From: Sitta carolinensis
Lineage: Eukaryota; Chordata; Aves; Passeriformes; Sittidae
Direction of reading: 5' to 3'
Length of the DNA stretch: 64,000 nt
NCBI GenBank assembly: GCA_032173965.1
Contig: CM063283.1
Coordinates: forward strand, 82,152,743-82,216,742
The notes under the pieces are model-generated. The model did not search any database. It was given only the letters and a program-made list of their open reading frames with translations, and was not told the DNA's origin. The first letter of the stretch is position 1. Each line of letters starts with the position of its first letter. Below are positions 1 to 14,398 of this stretch, piece after piece. A program made the position numbers and the translations under genes.

Positions 1-3000
1 TCATTCTATCTAAATTCTTGTGACTTATAAATCTTCCCAGGACAGTCAGAAGGATTTCCTGGTTCCCACAGGCAGCCAGCTGTCTGCTGGGGATCTGTGA
101 ATAAAAAGAGAACTAAAACTCACACCCAAAAGTCTCTTTGTTATAACAGTAACATTGTATTTAGGGGAAATAGTCTTCAAAGGATCCAGACAAGATAGAT
201 AGTGAGCACAAAAATGTAATATCCATGGTACAGTGGAAGCGTTCATATTAGTATGATGGAGATTTCAAAACATTTGAAAGACTGGCACCAAACCTTCAAG
301 ACCTGGCTCCTTTTAAGGAAGAAACAATAGTCTAAATTGGTTAATTAAATAGTGATTCATAAGAACTGTTTTCTGGTATTCAAACTGGATGAAGTGTAGA
401 TGGTACTGAATTGTTTATTGTTTGTTACTAGAGGGTAAGCATTTTGAAGTCTGGAATAGAAGTTATCTTAGTATTCACTAGCACTACCATACATTAAAAA
501 AAACACTTCTCCAGTGTGAATGAAGAGAATATGCCGTACAGCATGGTATTGCTGTTATTAAAAAAATCCTTAAATATTAAAATGGACTTCCACACGTGGT
601 CTCACTTCTGGACAAGAAGCAGCCAACTGATAGGAATGTTTGCAGTTTACTCACAAAAGAAATTGGAAGTTCCTCGAGGTACTCCTGCAGAGAAGTGACT
701 ATTAGGCACTGCAGAGCCTCCTGAGATAAAAAGACACCAACACAAACTTTCATATGCAAAACTAATCCAAAATAAACTGTTCTCTAAGGCTTATAAATAT
801 TTAACTTTTCCTTTTTTAAATATTACCTTGACTTGGTGATGGTAGGGACATGAGATTCCTTCCAGTTTTACATCTTCCCTTTCTTATATTCCCTTTTTCT
901 TTTTCCCTCTGACTTTTCTACGTGCAACATCCTCCAGACTTAGGAGAAAATTAATGTCTACAAGAAAGTGGCTAATGTTTTCAGGACTTGCAACTTGATA
1001 AAAACATAACAAAAAATTTTCCCACCTAATTTATACCCTAAAAAAATCTGTAAATATTTGAATCATTACTCAAATGTTTGAATTACTGTATGATTACCTG
1101 AGATTGCAGAGGGCTATGCTAGGTGAACTGGTGGGTTTGTTTAATACTGTGGTTGTTCTGTGAATGATAGTTCATTCAAACAAACCAAACAGAACCTACA
1201 AGCAGATGAGATTTGTTCATCTTGCACCCAAATGTCTTTCTTTGTGGGACAATACATGCTATTTTTCAATGGTGAATTCCATGAAAATAAATACATTTTA
1301 CGATCCATGAGACCAATAAAACCTAACTCGGCTTGAAAGATGAATTTCAGTTTTCAAATAATCCCAGTGAAATGAGTGTGAAATACCTACAGATGAAGAA
1401 TTATTCATAGAAATTATTCAGACAATAGTTTCAAATAACCAGCAAATGTGAGAAAACTGCAAGCTATTAACACACAATTCACATGCCAGAAAAGAGGCAG
1501 TGTATGAAATAAATTACTCAATGCAAAGAGTTTTACTGGTGTTTTTTTTCCAAACATTGCATTACCAGCAGCACCCTTTTACAGACTAAATCACTGATGA
1601 GATGGGTTTAGTAGCACAAAGCTTACAGAGAAAGTTTACACACACTGTCCTGCAAGCTTGAGACGCCAAAATAGAAGTTTTAGAACTTTTTTGTAAACAG
1701 ACAAGGAGAGACGTGGCTGCAGAGGACCATTCACAGCATCTAGCTGGAGCTCATATTCTGTTTGGCCATCTAGAGGAGGCCACAGAAGGAAACATGAGTC
1801 TGTGATATTAATTTAAGACACATCTTAACAACCTAGAGTGTGATGTTGTGAATATTCCTTATAGCATCTTGGAGGAGACATTGGAGACAACCCAAGATGG
1901 ACAACTATTCTATAGATGTGAAGCAGAGAGAACCAGTCTACAAGGATCAGCAGTATGCCACCTGATTTTCAGGCAAGCAATCTCAACAGAAACTTATGCA
2001 AAAACAGCAACAAAATCCTTCATCTACTAATAGATAGAGATGGAGTGACTAGTAACAGCAACATTATCCAAATTGATCAATTTTTATATAAGGTATTTCC
2101 TTCCTAGATCTTTTGATCTTCCGTTTTCCTTCTGAAGTTTCCTCTAGACTCTCTACAGACAGAGTGTGTGTGTGGAAAAGATCTAGTGAACTGCTTGTGT
2201 GCACTGCTGTGTTCCTCATGACTCAGGCTTACCTTGCTGCTCTGGTCATGACTAGAAAAATGGTGTTGGTAATAATACAAAGTTCATTGGTGAAATTCTT
2301 TCAGTGTATTCATTTGTTGTTGCAAAACTATTTTTTGCCTTGACAAGTTCTGTCCAGTTAAAGATCGTAGGATTCTTTGCTCAAGAAGAGCTGTACTAGT
2401 GACAGAATCTTGGCCAAATTTCATTGACATTGTCTCACTGATTTTCATCCATGGAATCATTTGGAGAGGTTGTTCTTCCTCACTTCATCTCTTTAAATGG
2501 CTTTGGAGATTGCTCTGTTCTGCTAAATAAATCCCCACATCCATCCATTCGCTGTTAAGTAATGAGATACTTCCCCTTCTGTTTCAGTGTCACAACAAAT
2601 CCAGCATGACAAGACTCCGAGAACTCCAGCTCTCTTTCCTCTACAACCCAAGATGATAGAAATCCCTTTAGGCTATCTGGCTTCTACAATTTATGTCCAC
2701 TAGTGAAGAAATCTCATGGAACAGAGTTTCAGCATGGTTTCAGCACTACCATACTTGATTCTTCATCTCAGTTTCAAACATCAACTTTCAAACAGGCCTT
2801 AAATCTGACATGGAAATTGATTCCTATTTCTCCTCCATGTGCAGGCTGTTTTTTATCTTCCCAAAACCAGTTTCCTCATCTTTGCTAGTGAGATCTGTAA
2901 ACGTTTAAAGAGGCACCTAAAATTTGCTTGCCAGGTTTAGCTTAGGTAGAAACAGATTAGGCACAAAGGAAAAAATCAACCCTTTATTTTCCAGAAAGAT

Positions 3001-6000
3001 TTTCTTGCTAAAACTGTCCAGAAAAGTTGGGACACCAACTCCCCCCCCGCCACACACAAATGAGATTATGGCAAGGGAGATGTTCACAGTCTCCAACAGA
3101 GAAACACTTTAAGGCGTTTAAAGGCACCCTATGAGCACCAGCTGGAGTTTGCAGCAGAGCAGCTGTTCCAGTATGTGGGAAAGGGGATTGCAGATTAAAA
3201 CAGACAAGGCAACTTAAGGGAACATTTGGAGTGAGTGCCCAGGGTAGACACCCCTCTTTCTACTTATAACTTCTCCTAGGGAGGGAAAATGGAGCATGCA
3301 CTTGCTCCAAAGCCCAGAATTCACTAAAAGAAAGAAGATCAGTGTCTAAAAACTGCCAGCAAGTGCTGCTGCTGTCTTCAGACCCTCTCCAGACAGTCAT
3401 GAGGGAGCACCACATGTGTGTGGCAGACATTGCACCAGACACAGCTGTTGCCAGCTCTTTGCAAGTGGAAGGCCAGTGTCACTCCTCCAGTGCTTAGTAG
3501 GGAAGAGATAAAAACAGAAGAAAGTTAATTTAAATACTAAATATACACACACATACATGCACACATCTTTGAGAGGGAAGGGAGAGTAGGAACTTACAAG
3601 AAGACTGTTTTTTCCTCCTCCTCTGTTTCTGGAGCAACATCTTACTGCTGTGGGTTTATGTGCTTCTTAGAGACCAGAAGATGGACATGACTTGAAAACT
3701 CCCTGTAGACAACTCTCCTTCAAATATTCACAGGAGAGGACAGTTGCTGACACTGGTTTGTGTTCTCACACCTTGTTTTTGCACCTACACAGAGGCAAAG
3801 CTTGGGACTGGGAATGGTGACTTCCTAGAGAGATGGACAGCTGAGCTGAGAGCTGAGAAACCTGAGTACAGGCTGAATTCCCATGCCCCAGAGGGCTTTT
3901 CTATTCATCATCTGGGCTGGACTCTAGCTTCATAGTTCAGGTTCAAACTCAAAGCCTGGACTGAGGTAAAGGGCTGAGCTCAGCCTGGGTGGGCATGTGT
4001 TCACTATAGTCATGCCCATCCTCTGGGAGCTTTCAGCAGGAACATGGGCCACTTGGACTGGTCAGTCATGAGGTAGGCCTCCTCTCAGTATGCTGGCACC
4101 AGCACGGTTAGCATTCTGTCTGGCACCAGAATACATTTTAGCACACTTTTAAGGATATAAAGAAAAAATCCACTCATTGTGAACCTCAGCTGTGCAGACA
4201 TACAGAGAACGTCTGACCCCACAGGAGAATCCTTCATTTCTGAAAATTTTCCATGGACCAGAAAAAGGAACTTGCCCCTTCACATCGTTTCCCCTGGTAG
4301 TAACACCTCAGATTCAGAGCTTTTTATTTCTCTTCTCTCTGCTGCCATTTTCTGTCACAGAAAAGCAGGATGTGGCCCTGCTTTGTGAGAGCTCATTTGT
4401 AAACATGAAATGCCAGGATCAGCTCTGTGTCCCTCAGAAGGTGGAGTCTGTAATGTTTGCTGAAATGTGTGAGAGAAAACTTCCCACAGTTAAAGCACTT
4501 TGACATAACTTGGCTTAGGAAAACTGTTATTAACAGAAAAAATCTGTTTGATTTGACACAAAATTTTTCATTTACTACGTTAACATCACTTTCATACTGC
4601 TTTGGCTCATAGTGGCATGCCAGTAGCACTGAGAAGTTCTCGTTGTGATAGATACTATGCAAACACATGAATTGGTTTACCTGCATTCAGGGCTGAAGTC
4701 AGCAATCAAAAACACAGCATTAACTTCACAGTCCCAAAATTCTTCTCAAAATACCACAAGGGTTTATCACATTGTCTTAAAACACCCCAAAAGCACTAGA
4801 AAAATTTCTAGGTGTTTTGGTTGCCCACCTTTCCAATAAAAAGCCAGTGATTATTTATGGGGAGGGAATCACATTTGGACATACTTCATGGCAGCAGTGC
4901 TCAGTCCCCCTTCTCCAAAGGCATCCAGTGCTGCTGATGGTACTCTCTCCATCGCCGTGTGAGTTATTGCTCCATTACCAGCCTGAACTAGGAACACCGC
5001 TCAGACTGCAGCAATAACAAGACAGATAGGTCTTTATGAAATCTATACTATTAACACTATTTGTTTTGCCACGAGTTGACAACTTTAGTAAATTGCTCAT
5101 AATTGGCTATCAAGGAAAAAACACAGCACTGCTTGCCATTATTATGGTATTGATTTTCAATAATTGCTTTTTGGGGGTGGGGGAAGTGCATGTGTCGCTT
5201 TTGTGCTGTAAGACATCCTAGTAAGGAACTGGCTGTGTGCATCTGTTCTGTGTCTGGAACCTCACCGTGGCATAAAAAGTAAAATCAAACAATAACATAA
5301 AATGTACACCAGGAGAAGATGAAACAAAGATTTTTTTTTTTTTTTTCCCTGGCACTATATTTTAGCATTAAAATAAAAGAATGGAATTAACCATGTAGCT
5401 AAATATGATGGTAACCCTGTAGGATATTCATGCTAGTCAAAGGCTGAAATACATTAACATTAAAAACTCCATAGGGTTATTTTAAATATTCATTAGGAAA
5501 TTTACAAGCTTTGGTGTAATGGCTGAGGACTCCAGTGTTTTTATAATTGGAAGCCAGTCCAGTGGAAAGTTTGTCAGCCATGGGAAAATAATGTGGCCCG
5601 GTTTCTGTTCCTGTGTTAGAGATTCTTGATTATGCTTTCTAAATATTAATCCCCTGAATACATCCACAGACACACGTACCTGATATTACAGTATTGTTAT
5701 GTGGCATCACTCATTATCAGTTCTTCAGCTCGTTGTTCCTTTTCTCCCTTTTTTTTTTTTCTAAATGTGCAGTCATGCCCATGGCCCAAAATCATTTCAG
5801 ATGAAAGAGACAGCATTTCTGGGAAGAGTGTAAAGAGTGTCTAATGTCTCTCAACAGATGATTCTGAAAATTATTCTGAATATTTGCTGACAAGCACAAG
5901 CGCTTAACATAAACCCAGGAAAATTGCCAGAAATCTTATTTAGAGATGACTCACTCAAAAATTAACATGAGATTACGAACAGACACAGGAAAAGAAGGGT

Positions 6001-6997
6001 TTTTTTGCTTTTCCTCTTTTTTTTTTTTTTTTTTTTTTAATTTATAATTTTTAAGATATAAACTAGCTAAAAAGTCAGCATTCCTTCAGTTTTGTAGCCT
6101 TCTGTTTCTCTGGAGAAACAGGAGAACTGCCTGAATTCTCTCTTCCTCACTTTCTTGTTCCATAGATGTCAAACGATCATCATGAAAGACTGGGAAAGGA
6201 GAGTTCTGAAGATTTACCCCTCCCAGGAGATCTTTGCCCAGATTTGCTATAAAACTCAGCATAATCTTTGATCTTACAGTGACTTGTAGTCTTCTCTGTT
6301 ACTTGAAACCCAGCATTATTATTAAGCTTAAGTAGATTGCTTTAAACTTCTAAAATATTTACTCTCCTGCCTCCCAATGGGATGTTAACAATAAAAAATA
6401 GCGAGGGCTTCTACATTTGTTTTTACTTTACGTAAACGAATTAAGCAGTCTCTATGAGGCTCGTTTGGACCCACAATAATGTAAACTGAAGCAACACAAA
6501 AGAGCCTCCACAACCATGTTTACAGAATAGAAATCCTGCAGGTTTTGGAGGGAAAGGTTTAGATAAGGTGCCTAACTCATCTTTATTCCCCGGGCTGTGA
6601 GCAAACCTGGATAGGCCTCTCTGTTCATAAGGGAAACGTGTGACACTAACAGCTTGGTTGTTTGCTTTTGTATTTTTTCAAGTGAGTTCAAAGGGACTCA
6701 CTTGATTATATCCCTTCCCCCTCCCCCACCCTTCATCTTTCAAAACCATTGTTTAATGAATTTTTATTAGAAAAGCATGGCCGCACTTATGAAAAAAGAA
6801 AATCTGTCTTTGAAACCAGGAGCAGAGTGTGTTTTCCCTGGCATTAGCCTGTTAGTTTTTAATATCAGGTTTGCACTGGAGTTGACTCCTGGTGCATTTT
6901 GGAACCATAAGCCAACAAAGTGAAGCTAATGGGAAAGGAAATAATACAGGAGAAGAGAGCCCCTTTTGAAGTGTGGGCAGGAAATCTGCACAATCCT

Positions 6998-7030
6998 CTC
7001 TCCTCCTCCTTCTCCTCCTCCTCCTCCCTC
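6998..7030. repeat. CTC-type trinucleotide-rich stretch
   Basis: Imperfect CTCCTCCTCCTTCTCCTCCT run on the plus strand. It codes Ser-rich sequence in a short open frame that is not credible as a gene. Confidence 0.8.
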
Positions 7031-10000
7031 CTTATTCCCTACCCCCATCCCATGCAGTGTCCTTCTCCTCTTATAAAGAGTGTCTCTGCTCTTTTTTTCA
7101 AGATGGGATTGAGCAAAATCCCCAGCTTAATCAGCTTCTCAATTAGCAAAACTTATAGGAACAAAATTCCTTCATGTTAAAAAGACAAGCAAATCAGTAA
7201 ACATAAGGAATAAACTAAGCATTCAACTCCGTAATTTTGGACAAGGTGAAAGTTGCCCTCAATAAAGCTAACCACTGCGATATGCCTCCCCTGAAGCCCC
7301 TGAGAACCAACAGCATGCACAGTAGAAGACACTGGAACATGTCATGTGTGCCTCAGAGATCTACTTGCACTAAGATCCAAGAAGAAATTTCCAGGCAGAA
7401 GGACCTCCAGCTCCTAAATGGCATGCTGGTGATGCAAAGCATTGCCAGATTGCAGTCACAGATTTGGTCACAGCTGTTTACTGTAGCTCATTCTTTGCTC
7501 GTATCCCTCATGAAGCTCAGTTTGGTTTGTGTAACTGTGGGAAGTCTGGGCTAGTGTTGGTTGTCCCTTCTCTATTTCTCTTAGTTCTAGCTTCAGTGTT
7601 TCCCAGAGAGACAAGCAGTCAGTATGAAGGCCTCTAGTTTAGGATCCAGAGGTTTGCCCACTTCATGTTTGAAGTTGCATACTTTATCATACCTTTTGTG
7701 ACACTTGGGAAAGTTCAACTATTTAACAGAAACTGAGCTCTGAAATATCTTCATGATTTTGTTGGTAACACTGGTGCTTAGAAAGCCATATTCACACTTT
7801 TCTATCGTATCACACTGCCTAGGGAGAAAACATGGATGAAAAAAGCAGACTTTGCAGCACTGGGAATCACTGAAGTATCAAGAGATCTGAAAAAGAGATA
7901 ATACGGAAAGTGAAAAATATTTCAGGTTTTAAAAATGGAATACAGGAACCACTGAATTTTTCATGTCCACTGTCCTTCAACTTATATGTTCTGACAATGT
8001 AAAATTATATTAAAACAGATATGTCTAAGAGGAGAATACAATGTGTTTAAAGTGTGACCCATGACAATAATCAGGGTTAATATTTGGGCACAGTTGCCCA
8101 AAATGGCACACTGGAACTTGTTTTTATCAATGTCAGAAATCCATCACATTATTCTAACACAAACCACCACATACAGTATTTCCTTGAGCATATTATCTAA
8201 GACTGACTTGTAAGTTCGAAATGATGTCACGGCAAAAGCATGGCTGGGACATCACCTGGTCAGTTACTGTGTATGCACTTATCACAGGCAGGAAACACAC
8301 AATGAGTACAATATATTTGTTGGTCACAAGATGCTGGCAGCAACTCTTTACTGCAGTTCCCAGAGGCACCTGGACATTAATGGCAATAAGCACAGGAAAA
8401 GCTATTGTGATCAGAAGACAGAGATGAACTTCCTCCAAATGCCATGGTCTTTCTCAAAACCTGTCTCTTCTAACACTGCATACTTGCTTGTTAGGCTAGG
8501 CAAATATCTTCCTCACCAGCAAGAGAGTTAGCATAAGCTAAGAAGATAATCCCCTGCTAATTCGTATTTACTGATTTTACTGATGAAAAAAGGTCAATAG
8601 AACAGGGCATGGCATATTTGCTGAAATTTTCCTCTACCTTTTTTAAACAGCTTGACAAATTATTAATACCTTGGTCCTGTTGCACATTTTTCATTAAGGA
8701 CTGAACATGCCTGTACAGTACAGGGATAACAGAATAATAGATAACAGCTCATTCAGAAAGTTTTCTAGGTGTACCAAACTCTGCGCACTTTAACTTGCCA
8801 TGTGCTTTAACAATCCTTCACCAAGAAAAAGCATTGTTATAGGGGTTCTGTGTGGTGTTTTTCACATTCAGGGTGCTGAAATAATATTAATTGTCTTGTA
8901 AAGCAAGATCTCCATGTCAGAGCAAGCTACCCTAAATTTTTGTTAAATCTGATGAAAAGGAAATGGGCACTTATAAGACAAAATTCATTTCCTCCAAAAA
9001 CAGAAGTCATATGAACCACATGTTTAAGTGCTTATTTGTTTCCATCACCTACAGAGAGATCATTGAGTAGCTCAGATGTAACTGTCAGAGAGACAGCTGA
9101 GGCAGTGATTCCCATTCCTAGGGAACAGATCTAAGCAGATTTTAGAAGATCAGTGCAGGAAGGACACAAGGTGCTGAGATACATGGCCTGAAATAGTATA
9201 GAGCGTCATTGGAGCTATGACAGCAGAGTTTGATCCAACCTATACAGCTTCCATGTGCTCCAGCAAATTTATAAAATTACACAAGCAAACTCCTGCTGTT
9301 TTCCACATGTATTCTCAGTGTCAAACTCAGCTTTCGCACACTGAGAGGGTGATCCCATCTGCCTCTACTGTGGAACTGGCTCAGTTCATGACCTTGATGG
9401 CAGCCCTGTGTAGCACTAATTTGCATTTTTGCCTGCAGGAACTGCAACCTAGGGGGTGTGCGCAGATCTGGAAGGACGGTGTATCATTTGGGTACCATTG
9501 TGACACCACTGAAGTGGTGAAGTCACTCCTCCAACCAAGAGCGTTTGAAATACAGGAGTCAGAAAAATTTAACCACATGTCTTGGCAGTTTTGTCTGCCA
9601 TGATGGGCGGCCACTCCAGCCAGACCCTGAGAGATAGCAGTCAGATGGGATTGCTGGCTTCTTGCACATGAGGCATGAAGACATCTATTTATCATTAGGG
9701 ACTGACTGGCTGAGCTTCATCATGGAGTTGTTTGTCCCTCTCATGGACTTTACCCAGAGCCTCCTAGTCCCACAAAATGATAGAAGGTATGAAGATGTCT
9801 TGACATCCCAGTTTAAAGACCACTGACTTAACAAGATCACTCTCTAATTATTTCAGTAGGGTTTGGGCTTCATTAGAAAGAAGAATAATGAGCTTGATGC
9901 AATCTCCTGTCTTGTATTGTACTATATCTGGCCCCTAGATTGGAGCCAACAACTGACTTCATATCAGAGGCAAGGTAGCAGCTAAGGAGCTACCACAGGA

Positions 10001-10473
10001 GATGGAGACCTTTGACAGAGAGGCTGTGCAGTCCCTGCCCATGCTGGCTGTGCTTTCCTGACCCACCTTTGAGAAGGCAAGCAGTGTTTTCACACCTCAT
10101 GTAGTAGTTTGTGTGAGTACTATAGAGTTATTCCTGGATCCAAGGCTGCAACCACGTGTTCTTTTTAAGGTCCTGCAGAACTTAAAGCCTGTTTGCATGT
10201 GTTGCTAATTACATGGAAGACCAGATGCCACCATTCAAGGCAGTGAGGAATGAGAGAGAAATGTGTACCCATGAGCACCCACAAGAGAACAGTGCTCAGT
10301 GGCATGAGACATTTACCCTCAGGAGGGATGCTGAGAGGAAAAGTACTCAGAACATAGATGTGGCTCCCACAAGCTCAGGGAGACAAGCTGGACCAGATTT
10401 CCCACCACATCACAGAGTGATACAGTGTTACATCCCTGTGCTAAAGAGCAATCTGAAATTACCTTATACAATT

Positions 10474-10570
10474 TTTCTATGCCTTAGTTTCTCTGTGATA
10501 TAAAGGAACTGTTCCCACCTCTCTGTGAGGCAGTCACTTGCACTTCTGGGGCAGGTGAGTCCTGAAAGTT
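10474..10570 (+). repeat. Possible MIR-like SINE relic
   Basis: TATGCCTTAGTTTCTCTGTG ... CCCACCTCTCTGTGAGGCAG follows the MIR core order loosely. The match is short and could be chance. Confidence 0.3.
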
Positions 10571-13137
10571 TCTCAGCTAATAATCTCCAAGTAGTTGATG
10601 TAAAGTTAAATATAAGACTGAGACGGGTCAGCCTGGCTCTTCTTCTCCACCTTTTGAAGTGGGCTGATGAAACAAGTGGATAAATAAAATTATATCATAT
10701 CAAACTGGATCTGAACGTTACCTTGGCTGAAACAGTGGCATCCTCTCAGAATACTAGTCCAAAAAAAAGTTTATTAAAAAGTGGTGACGTAAGCTCCATT
10801 GTTCCATATTTTTGCTTCGAGGAGGCTGGAGCAACCCTCACCTGATGTAATTTAAAAGTGCTTGGCAAATGCACTAAATAAGAGGGGGCTTTCTGAACAA
10901 AATGAAAACTTATACAATCCCTTAAGAAAAGGCAAACCCTAAACATGCGAAAGCTTATGAAAAATTAGATGATGTGAAAAATACTTTAAATCAAAGCAGC
11001 AGGTAAAGCTGGAAATAAAGTTATCTTCAGTTAAAATCTCTATGTACCACATTGATGGTAATGCTTCATTTCCTGCAGACTGTAAGTAAATCAAAGCCTA
11101 CTTTGGGTTTCCATATCTGTCTAAGATCTCATCTCCAAGAATGTATTATTTTGGCATTTCCCACATTGGAATTACCTCTGGTCCGAATTTGGGTAATAGA
11201 GTATGATAACATATTAACAAGTAATAAGCATGAAATTTTTATCCATTTTAAAATGTATTACTGAGAAAGAAAACAAACATGTAAAAAAACCCCAGTATTT
11301 CAAAAGTAATCAGCAAAAGAACCAAGAAAACAAGACTTAGGTCACAAGAGAAAAATGAAAGAAAAGTGTAGCTAATTGGTGGCACTTTTGTTGAGAAAGA
11401 ATGTAAGAAAAGCTGCATACCTATTCAGGAAAAGTAAAACAGATGTGTGAAGTGTCTGGCTGAGCTATTGTTTTAACTTTGTAATCTAAAATAGCTGACT
11501 TGATTTCATTTTAACAAGGGATTAGTTTAGCAGACAGTTTGGATTAGCAGCAACATATATAAATATACATGCTACTCTTAAATACTCAGTTTATAAGATG
11601 CAGGACAACAAGAATCACAAAAATGTTAGTCTTGAACTTTGAGATTACAGAGACAAAACACATGCCCATTCCACAGAGACAAGGAATTAGCAAGAGCCTT
11701 CACATTGCATAATGTAATACAAGAAATATTTGTGATTATGATTTCACTGAGAAGCAACTCAAGCCCTGCTCTATACCCTAATTGCAGAGGATTAACAAAT
11801 ATTTTACACCTATGCTATTTTAAGAAAAAGAAGAATAAGATCATACCTTGCTATTCATATAAGAAGGAAATTGATACAAGTCAGAAATTACAGGTCGGAT
11901 ATTCTGTAAAAAAAAAATGCATGTTGCTTCAGCAATATGAGAGAGGGGGAAAAGACTGTCTGCAATTTGAAAAACCCCTGTCCTGACATGTTTTTCATGC
12001 AGCAGCAGAGATCTGGAATAACTGATCTGAGGAGGGAAGGTGTCTGTGCTGATAACCAGAAAGAGAAGGAAACTAGCAGAGGAACACTTCTCCTCCAGAG
12101 TGTTCAGACAGCAATCCATCAGTCTGAGCAATCTCAGAGCCTGCACTAACTTTTAGGTTACAAACATTCGCAGGCATTCGGGGTTTTATATGGGATTTTG
12201 TATAGTCCCTTCCAGCACTGCCAAGCCGGATGTGATTCTAATGTCACGTGTTTTCTGTAGCAGTCATTTTGCTGCCATCTGTTAGAGGTCAACACTAGTA
12301 TGGGTTCTTCTTTTTTTTTTTTTAGGCCCCTTAAGTCAGAAAAGGCTTAAGCCTGCTACTGATTCCAGTGCACTTTGACTCTTGCCATCAGGCTGAACAC
12401 TTGGATATACAGAATCACAGAGAACATTCAGCTACAGAAGATGGGTAACATGCTCCCATGAGTAGCAACTACCTAAGTTGTCATAGGAATTTCAGACCTG
12501 TCCCCATATTCCTGCACACTGTCTGTAAATATAGACATGCTGGAACATTCTTCCTTGGAAAAGAGTACATCAGGGTGGAAGGGGTTGTGCTATTCGCCAC
12601 ACCCGTGATGAATAGGCTGAATGCAACAGGAATTAATTACAGCAAGAGATTTAATCTAGATATTAAAATCTGTTCTTATATTTAAAATGCAGAAGTATTG
12701 TAAAAACTTCATAAATGAAAGTCTGTAAAATTAGTTACATGACATACACTTGTGGGGAATATCTTAAGACAGAGCCTGGTCTCTATCTGAGGTTCCTTTT
12801 GCTTTTCACAGAGTAATAGGAATCTGAATTAATTCATGTTCATCAAGAACTGATAAACACATTGACTACTCACCATCAGATGTATGGTAGACAAAGCCTA
12901 ATGTGTATTAAATCCAGAGAATTTAAAGGATTTCCAATTTAATCCATGAATCTTTAGCAAGCAATTGCAGCTGTCTGGAAATATGTCTACAAAGGAGAAT
13001 TCATGAGAGAAAGATGTTGCAGACACAGGAAAGCAGGCTATAGAAGACATCAGAGAATGTCAGACATGGAAAATTTATCTCCTAGTGAGATAAGTTGCAG
13101 GTAAATGCACAAAGTAGCAAAGAAAAAAGGCATGATG

Positions 13138-13310
13138 ATCATAGAATCATAGAGACAATTAGGTTGGAAAAGAACTCCAAGATCATTGAGTCTAACCTTT
13201 GACCTGGCACTGCTTATCAACTAGCACATAGCAAGCACTAAGTGCCACAAACTGTCATTTCTTAAACACCTCCAATGATGACGATTCCATGACTTCTCTG
13301 GGAAGCCCTG
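13138..13310 (-). repeat. CR1 LINE 3' fragment
   Basis: The plus strand starts ATCATAGAATCATAGAG and continues AGGTTGGAAAAGAACTCCAAGA, which is the reverse complement of the avian CR1 3' terminus. It then follows the CR1 3' UTR up to the TCTGGGAAGCC segment. It is 5'-truncated, as usual for CR1. Confidence 0.9.
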
Positions 13311-13471
13311 AGACCATCTGAATTTGTCTTTACCTGCCTGAATCTTTGTTTGAGCTTGTTTAGTTGGATCAGCAATAGTCTCATGACCAGGTGGCTATTG
13401 ACCATTTTGTCCTTTTTTTATGAGAAACCACTATTTAATCTCTGCTAGATTTTTGTAATTGTTTGAGGTAA

Positions 13472-14398
13472 TGTATTGAGTTTGTATGGCCAGGTTTTGG
13501 TAGCAGGGATACTATAGGAGTGGTTTCTGAGAAACTGGTAGAAACTTCTTCCATGTCTAGAGGAGCCAATGCCAGCTGGCTCCAACATGGAGCTGCCACA
13601 GCTGGCCAAGGCTGAGCCCATCAGTGATGGTGGTGGTACCTCTGGGATAACAGATTCAACAAAGGGACAAAAGTGTACAGGGGAAACTGCATCTGGAAAA
13701 AGGAGTGAGATGTGAGAGCGACACACCATGATCAGGCACCAGTGTCTGGTGCAGGAGGAGATGCTACAAGCAGCAGGGCAATGATTCCCCTGCAGCCCAT
13801 GGTGAAGACCCTGGTGGGCCAGATGTCCCCCTGCAGCTGATACAGGTTCATGGTGAAGCAGAGATCCACCTGAAGCCCAAGGAGAAGATGCACACAGGAG
13901 TAGTTTGTGAAAAAATGCAGTCTGAGAAGGTCACACCCTGAAGAGTTTTGTAGAAGACTGCCTCCCATGGGAGGGGACACACACTGGAGCAGGGGAAGTG
14001 CGAGAAGTCCTTCCTCTGAGGAAGAAGGAGAAGCAGAGAAAATGTGTGGTGAACTGACCACAGTTCTCATTCTCCATCCACCTGAGGTGCTTGACAGGAG
14101 GAGGTTGAGAAATCAAGAAGCAAAGTTGAACCCAAAATTAAAGGAAAGTTGGGAAGATGGTGTTTTAAGATTTGCATTTATTTCTCATTATGCTGCTCTG
14201 ATTTGATAGGTAATAAATTAATTTTCCTGAGTCGAGCCTCTTTTGTCTATGATGGTAGCAGGTATTTTCATCTCTCCCCATCCTCATCTTGATCTACAAA
14301 CCTTTTATTATATATTTCTCCCTTCTATTTGGTGAGGGATTGATAGAGTATGTTGGTGGGCACCTGGTGTTCAGCTAGGTTTAATCCACTTGACCACA
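13472..14398 (-). repeat. 0.93-kb LTR-like repeat (copy A), probable solo LTR
   Basis: On the plus strand it begins TGTATTGAGTTTGTATGGCC and ends TTGACCACA, the reverse orientation of copy B. Flanking 5-mers GGTAA and GGTAT look like an eroded target duplication. No internal retroviral sequence is attached, so it is most simply a solo LTR. Overlapping open frames on both strands are not genes. Confidence 0.75.

Larger units (their letters stand above)
1..13137. other. Gene-free region far downstream of SHOX
   Basis: AT-rich DNA with short open frames only (the longest is 128 codons, at 9217-9603, with a 104-codon antisense frame). None shows a domain, signal peptide or family likeness. T runs lie near 5.33 and 6.02 kb. 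A non-repetitive AT-rich stretch at about 6.3-6.5 kb could be regulatory, but nothing in the sequence proves it. Confidence 0.7.

Noticed and set aside
9217..9695. Overlapping sense and antisense open frames of 128 and 104 codons
   Set aside because: No recognisable domain, no splice or promoter context, and no repeats of known type.
12170..12260. Possible second CR1 3' end (AGTCCCTTCCAGCACTGCC ... TGATTCTAATG)
   Set aside because: The terminal CR1 repeats are not convincing and no upstream CR1 sequence could be followed.
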